From: Phoronis australis | Lineage: Eukaryota; Phoronida; Phoronidae | Direction: 5' to 3' | DNA length: 64,000 bases | Assembly (NCBI GenBank): GCA_002633005.1 | Contig: NMRA01000562.1 | Coordinates: 177,386-241,385 of the forward strand | Shown here: piece by piece, positions 37,484 through 48,477 of the stretch | Numbering within the stretch: position 1 is the stretch's first letter | How the letters are laid out: the number at the start of each line of letters is the position of its first letter | The notes under the pieces: generated by a model | The model's database searches: none | What the model saw: the letters and a program-made list of their open reading frames with translations, nothing else | Told to the model about the DNA's origin: nothing | Position numbers and translations under genes: made by a program

Positions 37484-38819
37484 AGGCGAAGGCAACCTTT
37501 TTTCATGTCATTTTTAGAAAAAAATAATGTTCGTTGATTATCCCAGACATATTTTTCATTTATTTACTGTTTTTCGTAATTTAATTAATTACTCGTCGTC
37601 TACTCCGGAAGTGACGTTTTGGGAGGCAAGAATTTCGCGCCAATTTCTTTTCATATAGTCTGACTGTTAGAGCAGTCGAGTCAGTCATTGTTTTACCTCG
37701 GTTGTGATAAGTTCGGTCGTCGTTTGCTTTTGCTTTCGAGTCAGTCAACATGCCACGCTGTTGCTGCTACTGGGGTGTACTCATTATCGTCTCACGTACA
37801 GAGGAAGAACTGTCCCACTTGCCCGAGTGTCCCGCGACACACTCCCACTGGAGGGTGATCTGAGCACCCAAACTGCTTACATCCCGCCGTGTGACTCCCT
37901 CGTCACACACCTGGCACCTTCCAAATAGCTCCAATACAAGTCCACAATAAACTTATCAAACTTAGGCTCACCGGTCTGTTCATTGGATGACGAACTGTCC
38001 TCTTCGCTGGGTGTCGAACTGGGTCTGTATTCACTACCACTACTCAACATCGTTGCAGGGCTGCTTACAGGCTCTGCCGGGATAAGAGACAACAAGACAG
38101 GGCGAATCACTACTAGTTCCCGGAATTGCACGCAATGTGGTACGTTCGGAGGCACGGGTGACAGTAGATGAAGTGCTTTCAGTCACTGTACATAGTGGGC
38201 ACAGCTCGCGAGGCTTCTCGCTTCAAAAACGCACTTCTCGGGGTTGGCGACGGGACACTGCTGGGAATCAACAGCGACGGTATGGTACCCTTCTTCAGGC
38301 GTTGTTTCGCATGGATATTCATCAATTCAGCGTACACATCTTTGTCGTAATCTGACTGCAGAAAATGCTTGCCACACACTCGGTAACCCTCCACTGCTTT
38401 GTACGTTGCGTGGACGGGTGGCGCTGCGTTCTTCGCATGAACGAGCTAGCCAAGTACGGTGAAGTGTGTCATCCTTCAGAAAGCGACGCAAGGTGCCCAA
38501 AGAGCGTGTGAGACGACATTGAGTACATCCCGGCACGCAGCAACAGCGTGGCATGTTGACTGACTTGTAAACGAAAGCAAACGACGATCGAACTTATCAC
38601 AACCGAGGTAGAACAATGACTGACTCGACAGCTCTCACAGTCAGAATATAATGAAAAGAAATTGGCGCGAAACTCTTGCCTCCTAAAACGTCACTTCCGG
38701 AGTGGAGGACGAGAAATTAAACAAAATACGAAAAGATGTAATTAAGTGAAAAATGTGTTTGGGATAATCGACGAACCTTATTTTTGCTAAAAGGGACATG
38801 AAAAAGGTTGCCTTCGCCT
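37484..38819 (-). mobile_element. TTAA-flanked THAP element with long inverted arms (Kolobok-like), 1.34 kb
   Basis: Flanked by TTAA at 37480-37483 and 38820-38823; termini AGGCGAAGGCAACC and its inverse. The two arms, about 320 bp each (37484 to about 37800, and about 38495-38819), are inverted copies. Both include TATTTTTCA, ACTCCGGAAGTGACGTTTT, GAGTCAGTCATTGTT and a copy of the gene start ATGCCACGCTGTTGCTGC (37750 forward, 38554 reverse). A TTAA target and a THAP protein together are the hallmark of the Kolobok superfamily. No catalytic transposase region is present, so it is non-autonomous. It is missing at the matching place in copy B (about 41781). A truncated relative lies at 29179. 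Confidence 0.85.
37877..38554 (-). pseudogene. THAP zinc-finger protein remnant (N-terminal part of an element protein)
   Basis: Reading down from 38554, MPRCCCVPGC gives the first zinc ligands and FLKDD...R.TW the basic core with its invariant Trp. After a frame change, YRVCGKHF supplies the C-x2-H ligands. RLKKGTIPSLL matches the AVPTIF-type box closing a THAP domain. So all parts of a C2CH THAP domain are present but not in one frame. A further frame change leads to a Ser/Glu-rich linker (PSEEDSSSSNE) and KFDKFIVDL, also kept in the copy at 29179. THAP domains bind DNA; here it would have recognised the element ends. No DDE catalytic region follows. Confidence 0.8.
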
Positions 38820-38869
38820 TTAAGTCAACAAGGTATTCAGATGCGCTATATAATAGTAGTTGAAGCATA

Positions 38870-39232
38870 GACTCTATTCACGCGGCGGACATTAAAATCC
38901 AAAGCGAGGCTCACTGCGATACACAAAGCGGAAATTTACATTGCGTGAGTTAAATGGCCGGTCTTTGGAGTCCAACCTGAATATTAAATCTTAAAAAATG
39001 TGTCAATAATTAACCACAGAGACGTAGAAAAATACAGTTAAAGAACAAGTCAATGCATCAAAGAGTTGTCTGACGAAAGGATATAGGTTTTTTCCGGAAA
39101 ACTAGGTTCGAAACATCAAACGTAAACATGACCAAATTGCGGCGATCGTAGTGTTACGGATTANTTTGCTCAAAATATAATGTTTCTTTAATATTTTTTC
39201 ACTTAAGAGTTGGTTCATTATCAATGTCATTC
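38870..39232. other. Junction between copies A and B, with isolated N
   Basis: 363 bp of sequence found once, with a single N at 39164, only 69 bp before copy B begins. No gene. Confidence 0.6.
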
Positions 39233-41830
39233 GGCTGGGCGGGTAGTTCTTTTTACAAAGACGACAATAGATGAATCTATAAAACTTTTCAAATCTTCAC
39301 ATCAGCATCCGTTCTCAAACTAACGTTTGCATTGCGTTGCGTGTGACGTCACGACAAGAGTTGGTGATTAGACCCCATTACATCAAAAGTTAAGTGTTGC
39401 ACGACCGGTGTGACAGCAATACAGAATATACGAGCTGAGCGCGACCATACTCATTGGTCTCTCAGAGGGTGTGGTTGTTTACAAAAGCTGAGAATCTAAC
39501 TCATTTCAAATTTCCCTTTAGCATAGGCCTACCAAATTGGTTTGCACCTATACAAGGTATTTCACTGGAAACGACGTCGTCAAACATTATGGCTTTTTAT
39601 ATTCCGCTTACTTTTAGACGCCCAGAACGACGTGGTTGGGATTGCGTGGGGATGGCGTGGGGATGGCCGGGTGTCGGATGACGTCATTTGTCCCTGTGTT
39701 ATTTCCGTTTTAGGTAGACAACAGAAAGAGTTGCCCTTTTAATAGCATTGTTTCAGGCCACAATCAACGAATTACACTCGTCCAAAAATTTACTGGACAC
39801 TTCTGACATTCCACTGTCATGCCCTGCCCATAAAATCTCCATACCAATTTGATCCTTTGCAAACCGGGACCTTAAGAGTCCTCTTGAAAATTCTTAAGCA
39901 CTGTTCCTGAAGCTGTGAAACGACTCTGCTTATATCAGTGATTTTGTGAAGTTTGTTTTTCAATTATTGTTTTTCTTAAACCATGGTCTCTCATCAGGCA
40001 ACAGAAAACGACATATTAATCAAATTTCCAGTAATTTCCTGCCATATTGTCCATTATTCAATTTACTGGGAAATACAAACAAGGAAAAGAGACTTGTCGC
40101 GGCTCAGGCTGAGACTGACCTCAAGTGCGCATGTGCAGTTCCTTGAGAGGACCTCATCTGTCTGTGGGAGATGTGTTCAAACACGTCGCGCCCACTTGTG
40201 TAAGGCCATACTCCGTAACGTGGCAATTTCCGCATGCGTTGTTCAAGCCCTACCAAAGGAATGTCATTTTTGTGGATCTCATGTGTTTTGTCGCGTACTG
40301 AGGGGCCTCCCGATTGACACACGTATGCGGCACCCAGTGCTTGTTAGTACACCATTTCATTGTATATTGCTATGAGCATCTTCGGGTTAGGTCGGTCTCA
40401 GTGTACAACTGTGCGCGGGGTCTATACTATTCTTACGACGGAAAGTGAGCGTCGGCACAGTAGTTGACATACAATAAATGACTCATTCGCAGGGAATGCT
40501 AAAGCCCTAGGGGATTTGTGTTGCAGTTAAGCAAGTTAAACCTCTCCGCTACCTGTTACCCTTCCGAACACGAGAGACACCTACCACTGTGCTTGTGCTG
40601 TATACAACGTGCCTTGCTCTAGCTGTGATCCGGTATACTTCGGAGAAACTGCTCGAAAACTGGGTACACACATTTCTGAAGACAGAAAAAATTGGAGTTA
40701 GAGAGCTCCAGTCATTTTTCACGAAGTCGGAGTAGCGCTTCTGGGCAAACTATTCCCAAATTTGCCATTACTGACCATGTCATTTAAATAATCATATTAT
40801 CGACCTGGAAAATGATCCATCTGAAAAGAGATTCCAATAGACTCCCAGATGGATCGGATTGTCTGTTCAGGAAAGCTGGTAAACGTTGCATGAATAGGGA
40901 CTCGGAAGAACTCTACCCGAAACAATCGTTTGAGCATGGATGATGATGAGTGGATCCGAAAACGTTCACGGGTACTGTAATAAAATTTGCATCAACAGAA
41001 TATTAAGAAATGCAAGGCCTTTTTGTTGTTTACTGTAACACTAACCCAAGGGGCACTTCAAATGCAACGCTGATTTAATTCCTCACCAGATGTTCCGCTC
41101 AGATGCAAGGGTTATTACAGCCAGAATCCTTCGCAAAAGGCGCACTTTACGCATTTACAAAGGATACTTTAGTTATCTCATTTGTTTTTGGCCAAAATAT
41201 GAGTAGGAACTAAAATCAGCGCATATGTAAACAACGACATTGTTACCTATCACGGCCCTGAAAGGAATTACATACAATTCAAAAGCGAGGTAACAAACAT
41301 GGCACCGTCAAAGAAATTTTGTTCCAACTAGGGCTTCTTGGCTTAGAAAGAACTGTAAAAGTTCATTTGTACTGAACACCGTTTTCCGCGACATTCCCAA
41401 ACTGAGGAACTTACTGAGCCTGGCCTCAACTGACCAATACTAAACTTTGAAAGAAAGGTTAGTTGGTTCCAAGCCATACATTGTCAGTGTCAGAATAAAT
41501 TTTGATTAAGTAATTAGTAAGAATAGATCCATTTTAAGTAGCCCATAATTTGTGCATGTATACTTTTAAATCATGGGGTCAGACTTGTTGACACGTACTT
41601 TAACTTCAAAATCTATTTTTAAATGGTGTTCACAACTTTGGGTTCTGGGGTCAAAGTCACGGTACTCTAGATATTCTAGAGGATTCTGAGAACAAACTGT
41701 AGCAGCCAATGATGTGATGGGATATGATCATGTGGTTTTTATTAACTAATCGCTAAATAAGTAGAATATTATAATATGGGTTTTGAAAAGTCAACAAGAT
41801 ATTCAGATGCGCAATAGTAGTTGAAGCATA
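39233..41830 (+). repeat. 2.6-kb repeated unit, copy B (uninterrupted)
   Basis: The intact form of the unit, in direct orientation to copy A, about 1.2 kb or less after the last insert-bearing part of copy A. It preserves the empty sites for both insertions seen in A. Small indels and substitutions are spread along its length. Its frames (for example 39983-40375, 130 codons) have no recognisable domains, and equivalent frames are broken in copy A. It may be a segmental duplication, an uncharacterised element, or the second haplotype placed in tandem. Confidence 0.9.
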
Positions 41831-42974
41831 AAGACTTGCTACAGTGTACAGAGGAAATGTACGACAGAGCCATCTCGTGGAAGATTCTAGAAAGGATCTT
41901 AGCAAGGACAAGGGTTAACGAACAGGAAGTTAACTAAGAGCTTGTCACTTGCATCGTGGGTAGTAAGATACTACCTGAAGTGTTGCGTCACCAGCCAGAG
42001 ACTGTGACCAGCAAGAGGAGTCGCGGGTAGAAGAAATTGCCTGCAAGTGTTGCATTACCAGAGACGGTGACCAGCAAGCACACTGTCGCTATATAGTGCG
42101 TTTTGTAGTTCGAAGATCCATCAACAGAACAGTCATCCAACAACTGGAGAGTCCTAGCTTGGATAGCAGATAAGACATTTGATTATTTTGGTTGATTGAT
42201 TAAAGTAATCTTTAAAGAGGGCGCAAGCGTTGTTACTCTTCTTTGTAGTTGATTACTTAATTAACAGCAGGTTTCACTTGTCTAATTAGTGCTTGTCTTG
42301 AAATAAATTAATTAGTGGGTTTAATTATTCTCTCTCCATCTACGAACGATCTCAAAGCATAGCTACCTTTTAAACAAACCCACCGTCAATCGTCTGACGG
42401 TTAGCATAGAATTGTAGACCTAGAATACCTACTCCCGCACGTGACCTGTATACTCTGTTGTTAGCGCTTGCGAACCTGAGATTTCACGGTAAATTTTCGG
42501 TTGTCAGCTAGACTGAGGTTTTATCGAGTGTTGCAGTTTTTTAAATCAATCTTAATTTAATTGCTTTATTTTCATTTTGACAGTTTTGTTCATCAAGTGA
42601 GCCTCTTGAGATACGCTTTCAGACAACCAACGGTTTCTCGGCAAAATTAGTCGACAAACCTGACAAATACACTAGTCATTCGTTATACGCACCGAATCGC
42701 AGTCCTGGTTGGATGCGTGAATAATTTGTCCTATGATAACTTTTCACTTCAAGTCTAAGAGCCACTCACGACAACCTATCAAACTACGTGTTAGCAGTGT
42801 TGCAACAAGATATTTTTAGTGTTAAAGCCATGTTATAGTATTTTACGGACAGATCGGCATTTGGTTTCCACGTTTTCATTTCGTAATTGTAGATGGAAAG
42901 TTTATGCACTACTAAAAAGTGTGTTTAGGTAACTTTCAAAAAACTGTTCGTGTACTTATTTGCGTAGATAAGAG
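41831..42974. other. No supported gene; possible LTR-like stretch
   Basis: 41979-42091 holds a diverged direct repeat (AAGTGTTGC.T.ACCAG, then AGAC.GTGACCAGCAAG, twice, about 62 bp apart). It is followed by CTATATAGTGCG and a long AT-rich tract. The layout could suit the promoter part of a retroelement LTR, but no paired LTR, primer-binding site or coding region is visible. Confidence 0.3.
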
Positions 42975-43061
42975 TGTGCGTGCGTTTGTGTGTGTGCGTG
43001 TGTACGTGCGTGCGTTTGTGTGCGTGCGTGTGTACGTGCGTGTGCACGCGCGCGTGTGTGT
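42975..43061. repeat. TG/CG-rich microsatellite
   Basis: Alternating purine-pyrimidine tract of TGTG, TGCG and TGTACG words, with a higher-order repeat of about 36 bp (TGCGTGCGTTTGTG recurs). It ends in GCACGCGCGCGTGTGTG. Strong Z-DNA-forming potential. The 79-codon frame across it is low complexity. Confidence 0.95.
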
Positions 43062-44138
43062 CATTACTCTTTTCATTTGTTTCTATAATAATTCGTTTGT
43101 GCAATGTTTACCTGTCTCCCAGGTCAAACTAATTACATGTATATATAAATACGTATAATTTTAGATGAATGCCTGACTAACTAGAAACGGCGGTGTGACG
43201 TCTGCGTGAGTGTGTGACGCGACTCCGGTATATTCAATCAAGCCATTGTTTTGTTGATCTCGGAATTTTGTTTCATGGGTAACAAACGTATAGAAAGTTA
43301 TTAGTGGCAGTGAACAGTTAGACCGTAGCCTCTGCCAATGTGCAGTGCCAAAAATGTAAATTCTTGGGGTTGGCCACGCTTGGGGGAAATTTTGAGGTAG
43401 GCGTTGCGTGCAGGCTCAGTGAATCTGGTTTGTTTGCATTTAGTTTGTTGGGAATGAGAAAAGGCCGCTTGTTCGGCGGTAGATGCACTCTTCTTAAAGA
43501 TGGCGGCCCCATGGTGTTGTTGTGCATTGCTGACGAGCGACTGAGAAATCTGCTGCGATTCCAAGTAGCCCACAAAGCAAGCTGAATTGCAAAAAATAGT
43601 TGGTTGACAGTACTTGTGGACCACATTTTTGGTATATGTAGGAACTTTTTTTTCAAAACCCAACATTGACTTTTGTCGTGTATCGGTAGGAAAGTGGTGG
43701 TTTGGGGTAAAGTTGCATATTTTGTGTTTTTGCCCCTTTCTTTCTTAGCCTATCTTGCTTTTCAGTAGGAGTGAAAAGGCCGAAAATACAATTCAGAGTA
43801 AATTCTGTGCTCATCTTTAGGGCTTGTGATCTGGAATGACTCAAAATTTTTCATTCTTTGCATGCTGTTTTCGACCGCGTGAAGGCGACGAGTCCATTGG
43901 CGTGTTGTGTTCTGCTAGGAAAAATCTCAGCAAGAACTGTTTGGTGCCACCATTACTTGATGGATATGTTGTCTGGTGGTCATGTCACTCCTCCTGGTGG
44001 CTGTCACGTGGAACGAGGCGTTGCTAGATGGCAGGTGACTCACAACCACTGCATCTGTTTAATTCTGGTTTATTCCACATAATTGCAACCGATTTTGATA
44101 TTTTGAGGTCCCAGTAGTTACCCCTTCTAGCTAGTATC
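43062..44138. other. No supported gene
   Basis: Frames of 60-120 codons overlap on both strands around 43301-43666 and 43836-44082. Mutual overlap and lack of motifs argue against coding. Confidence 0.4.
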
Positions 44139-44597
44139 TTGACTTTGGGTACAAATAATGTGGGTTGTATCCACGGTGTTCGTTCACGGTTTACATTCAG
44201 GTTCCAGTTAGAAGAGTTAAACTGGTTAAAAATAATCACTGAGAAACCAAAACTGTGCTTATATAGGTCTGTTATGAATTGTGTAGAAGAGTATTTACCT
44301 CTGCCGGTGTCTCAGAGGTTCGTCATAGCTCGATTGAGAGGAGGTATTCTACCATTAGAGGTTGAGGTGGGGTGTTACTTCGGAATTCCTGTGAATGGAC
44401 GGATTTGTCGTGTTTGTAAAAACGGAATTGAAGATGAAGTTCATTTCATTTTTGATTGTGAAAAATGTACTCACATTCGACCATATTTTATACGGGATTC
44501 TGCCCTACCTCAAATATTCCAAAATAACTTGAAAGGTCTAGCGATATTCATTCAAGACGCTTTGCAGGTTAGAAGTAATTATTTGTTTATAAACTAG
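44139..44597 (+). pseudogene. LINE ORF2 C-terminus
   Basis: A 152-codon open frame ending in the form typical of non-LTR retrotransposon C-termini. ARLRGGILPLEVEVGCYFGIP comes first, then the CCHC-like zinc knuckle RICRVC..G.EDEVHFIFDC. LINEs usually read R.C..C....E.E.HFLF.C here. No ATG starts it, and the upstream reverse transcriptase is absent, so it is a 5'-truncated copy, as is normal for LINE insertions. Possibly the same clade as the reverse transcriptase at 29820. Confidence 0.75.
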
Positions 44598-44772
44598 TCT
44601 GAAGTGGTCATATTTGAGCGTGTGCAATATGCTATGTAATGGTTTAATTATTATTAGGTGACTGACTACGCCCATTGAGGCTGGCGGAGGTGTGGTGAAT
44701 ATTCTGTCTTAGGGATTGTATTTACTGGCACCCTCAGAAATGTCACTGTAATAAATGAATAATAATAATTCA
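44598..44772 (+). mobile_element. 3' UTR and simple-repeat tail of the LINE fragment
   Basis: About 150 bases of non-coding sequence follow the LINE stop codon, ending in TAATAAATGAATAATAATAA (about 44749-44768). Short tandem tails of this kind close LINEs of the L2/CR1-like groups. It fixes the probable 3' end of the insertion. Confidence 0.45.
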
Positions 44773-45886
44773 CGGCTGCAGGGTTGCCAGATAACATATA
44801 GTATCCTTTAGCCTTTGGTTTCTAAGTTCTGAGCGGTCTCACCAACACATTTCGTTGTAGTATGTAGTAGCTTTATACCACCCTGCACTTTTTGTTGTCA
44901 CTCGACTTGTCCTTCGGCTTGATCGACACCCGAAGTTTAAGTTAAACAGAGACAGTCGTAATGATTTACGCGGCATCTACAAACGACTCCGACCGCGTGA
45001 CAGCCACCGCCTGTCGTAAACGGGAGATTTGACCCTAGTTCCACGACGAAGAACCCAAGATGTACTCGAAAGTTAGGTTCTCGAGAAAAACCAGACCATC
45101 GAAAGCTAATATTTGTTATTTTAATACAACGAAACGGCGTCAGGTTTGAAGATTCATTCAGCAAAATGCAATTAAGTTTGAAACTATTTGTCGGGATTGG
45201 CTAATGCTAGTTTGTTGAGCCGGAACTTTAAAGTTACGCCTCAACTAAATTGTGTTGATATCCGTTTTATAGAACTACAATGAAGTTAGAAAGGTATCTT
45301 TAAAGATAAGCGATGTAGTCATTGGCGCCATGAAACAAAGTTTAACCCATAATTGTATGAAAAGAGTCAGTAATGGTCGGATATAGCGGGCCCGAATTAT
45401 GAGAACCAATTTCTTCCACTGAATAACGAACATCAAACTGGTTCTCAAAGTAAGGGCACATAATTGCCAAGGCGTCTGTTCAAAATTACTAGTCTCAGTT
45501 TGCATCGAGCCGCATAGCTGAATCAAATACCAATTTAAAAACATAAGACACAAAATATCGTTACTGCTTTGCACTATTTTGGCGGAAGCTCTCATTTCCG
45601 CTTCGCCTGTTCACAGAATTGTAGCGTAGCTATCAATTTTCTACATGTACTAGAATGCACACGCATTTACCACATCCGAAAGTGCCCCAATATCGACGCG
45701 ATTTAACTGTACTACTGGTGGAGGCAGATTTTTTTCTTGAGCGGAAGACACGTCAGAAATGAGAAAATCTGTGAAGACAGTGACGCTAACACTTGCAGTG
45801 CGTGCTATGTTTGCTTCTATTGAGCATTTGAAGCTCACATAGATGCAAAACATATTGAAAACAAGTCCATGATGATTTGTTTTTCG
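44773..45886. other. No supported gene
   Basis: Short frames only. About 45574-45625 resembles 23773-23835 (CTATTTTGGCGGAAGC), an old dispersed repeat. Confidence 0.4.
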
Positions 45887-46034
45887 CAAGGGCGGATCCA
45901 GGACTTTGAGTTGGGGGGCAGGGCAGAGTAATAGCCAAGATTTTGCCAGTCAGACATTCGCACCCCGAACTGCCAAATGGAAATCTGGAAGAATTTTAGG
46001 GGCCCCACTTGCCCCCTCCCTAAGTCCGCAACTG
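45887..46034. mobile_element. Short hAT-like element, GGCGGATCC family, copy 3
   Basis: 148 bp from CAAGGGCGGATCCAGG to AAGTCCGCAACTG, with near-matching 5-bp flanks TTTCG (45882-45886) and TTTCT (46035-46039). It aligns along its length with the element at 56771 (GGGCAGAGTA, CCAAGATTTTGCC, CATTCGCAC, GAACTGCCAAATGG). Confidence 0.8.
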
Positions 46035-46039
46035 TTTCT

Positions 46040-46503
46040 AATTGTCGGTTGTTACGACAGCTCGTTTGATAAAGGGAAAAGATAACACTGATTATTCTAC
46101 CATCATGTTGCCTAAATCAAAAGTTTAATTTCGACGGAAGGCGTTGGTTTATTGGCTCTATAATTACCTTGGTCTTTATGTATCAGTATCATTGTTTTTG
46201 ATCCTAAGACAAGTTTAATAATAGCACAGGTCCACTATTTGCTACAGTATACGTAAAAATCTTAAAAGGTGAGTGTGGAGGCTACAAAGATTGTTGTAAG
46301 TCGAATGTAAAGTTTCCACCAAACATGCAGTCTTGACCAATATTCGAGAAAATGGGGAGTGAACGAACCCGCCCCAGTCTACAATGCATATTGGTTTGGA
46401 TAATGCCCTAAACCAACTGTAGGCTTCATACGGCCTCTATGTAGAAAGACTTTTGCTCCTGTATTAATGTTTTAAGGATATGTTGGACCTTACTTATAAA
46501 TTA
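46040..46503. other. No supported gene
   Basis: Spacer between the hAT-like element and the first TTAA element; no features seen. Confidence 0.4.
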
Positions 46504-46507
46504 TTAA

Positions 46508-48477
46508 AGGAGAATTCCACCCGATTTAATTAGTCTTTTTTACCGTCTTGATCGGTCTATATCCACATAACCTCGTATACGCTCGATGTTACCTCGCCGG
46601 GAGGTGTTGCGTTCACGTGTGAGAAGGGTGAAAAACGACGCAGCAACGTCGGTGGTTCTTTTGCAGAGTGTTGCCGCTATCGTTCTCGCTTGTGCGAACT
46701 ATGAAGCTGCGCGGAAAGCGGGTATATAGTTTTTTTTTCATTTCCTCGAGAGCCCATAATGCTTCAGAAGTGGCTCAAGGTAGTGAAGAATGAAAAGTAC
46801 TCCCTTAATACCAAGTACATGTACGAGGCCGTGAAACTTCTCCGTGTCTGTCAGTGCCCAGCATTTCGTCGGATCAGTTTTTGATTATGGAGAATTGTAG
46901 TTGGCCACGAAAACATAAACAATTACAATCAATTCATGGCGTGAGAACTTAACTTTTTACGTAACCTGTTTGATGACTGACTCGTTCGTCAGGCTTCTGT
47001 TTGGTCCTCTCGGTGTAGTATGTTTTCGCCAGTTCTTTTTCTCAGCCCTAAAAAACGTCGTAAGCACACCTTTGTTTAGATGTGGTGCAAAATCAGGATG
47101 GTCCGTGAGACATATCTGCACTTCTCCAAGAGAGCGTTTTACTTGCAGAATTTCGTGACAGCAAACGCAAGCGTCAGTCGTTTCGATTATCGTACGTGCA
47201 CTTGGTTCCTCAGTCATTCAAACGGTTTTCGGAACTGTCCATATGTTTCGTTGTCTGTGCACGTTCACGGAGCCTCTCAATTATTTCTTGTGATCAGAGT
47301 ATTCCTGTTCGAAATGATAGCCTGTGAAACCTATCGATCGATCGGTGAAGTCTTTGTCGGATGAGTCTGGACTGCGAGTTGCCACGTTAACGTTTATTGT
47401 TGTGCGTTCTGTTTCAAAATGAATTATTCTCACATTAACCAATGCTTATATAAAACTGAAACAAAGTCTGTCTCATTAGATACAATGTGTAATGCCTTGC
47501 AGTGTTCGTGAGTGCAAATGTTTTGAAAAGTCAGTAATGAATAAATCACCGCGTCACCGCTGTAGATGCAATAAACTAATTGAACGGGCACCGAGGCCGT
47601 GTCAGCTCATGCTAATTCAGTGTTCGCTGACAGAAAGCTGTTGTGAAATAATAACTCGATTTTATATCCTACAGTCATATGTTAGGGGAATCTCTATTTA
47701 GATATTCATATACATTATTCGAATCATTGTTACTGCATGTATAATTTGTCCTGACGGTTCCTTTGGAAGGGTAACATGACTTCGCGGCCCCGACGAGCTA
47801 GTAAGTAGATTTGCAGTTTCGCGACTAATTCCCCAAAATAATCACGTGCACATTTTTCTTTGGCTCACTAGTGTAGTCTTTTCGTGACTGGAAGTTTAGT
47901 TTCCAACTTTGGCTGGTTTATGTTCGTGATGTCTTCAGTCTGGCAGCGCGATGGGCCTGATCGGGTTATTCCGAGCCACTGGGCCTGATAACAAGCGTTT
48001 TGTGTGTTTAGAGCTGAAAAAATCTAAAATTACAACACACAGCTATGTTCTCCTGTATGTATTTCACGGTCAAATAATTTGAATTTATCACCCAACAGAC
48101 CCCAAACTATCGCGACCGACCATGATAAATTGGCCTATCGAACTTTGTAGGCTGCGGTACGTTCAAATACATAAAACTCCGTAACAGCGAAATAAAATAA
48201 CACGTTTGTTCAAAACTCGATGTATTTGGAAGGGTTTTACGTCGAATTTTGATGATTTATTTGTGTGAAACGATGAATTTAATCGATTAGCCGACACCAG
48301 TAAGCGTGTTGTGAACTGCTGATCAGACTGCATTCGCACCTCTGGCGTCATTGGTTAATTTCAACACCTCCGTCTGCTGTCAGGTGTCGGGTAAAAAAGC
48401 TGTACTTGCTGTTATCGAGTGGAGCTACTCAATCTAAATTGATACAAACTATGTTGCTTTTTGGGTGGCATTCTCCT
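46508..48477 (-). mobile_element. TTAA-flanked element with P2X7-C-like gene, copy 1 (1.97 kb)
   Basis: Flanked by TTAA at 46504-46507 and 48478-48481. Ends are AGGAGAATTCCACCC and GGGTGGCATTCTCCT. It matches, in opposite orientation, the element at 52991 over both end regions and the promoter and N-terminal coding part. It has about 480 bp (roughly 47662-48139) not found in the other copy, so either an insertion here or a deletion there. The gene runs on the minus strand. The TTAA target fits Kolobok or piggyBac-type transposition; no transposase was recognised. Confidence 0.82.
46957..47385 (-). pseudogene. Decayed gene with P2X7 intracellular-domain-like motif
   Basis: Aligned with copy 2, the start codon position (47385) reads GTG. 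The N-terminal acidic part SDKDF and the conserved GYHFEQEYSD are readable, then a stop and frame changes. The later frame (46957-47217) has ACVCCHEI, then ICLTDHPDFAPHLNKGVL. In animal element proteins carrying the P2X7 C-terminal (ballast) zinc-binding domain, the usual form is CC.EI...CIT.HP.F..VCLN..VL, preceded by Y.FEPEY near the N-terminus. One of the usual cysteines before LN is missing. The domain binds zinc in the receptor; its role in elements is not established. Confidence 0.65.

Larger units (their letters stand above)
34059..38869 (+). repeat. 2.6-kb repeated unit, copy A (with two inserted elements)
   Basis: Starts GGCTGGGCGGGTAGTTCTTT and ends near GTAGTTGAAGCATA. After removing two insertions (35662-36486 and 37484-38823) it is about 2.65 kb and matches copy B at 39233 with only scattered substitutions by eye. 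For example, the stretch containing the 75-codon frame at 34280 encodes an identical peptide in both. Copy A has about 50 extra bases at roughly 35116-35166. The left flanks of A and B are unrelated, so the unit has a defined left end. No complete gene is visible; the frames inside lack motifs and some carry a stop in one copy only. Confidence 0.9.

Noticed and set aside
39983-40375. 130-codon frame in the repeated unit as a gene
   Set aside because: The equivalent frame in copy A is interrupted by a ~50-bp indel and no domain is recognisable.
41831-42600. Solo LTR of a retrotransposon
   Set aside because: A TATA-like motif and AT-rich tract are present, but no TG...CA ends, target duplication or second LTR could be fixed.
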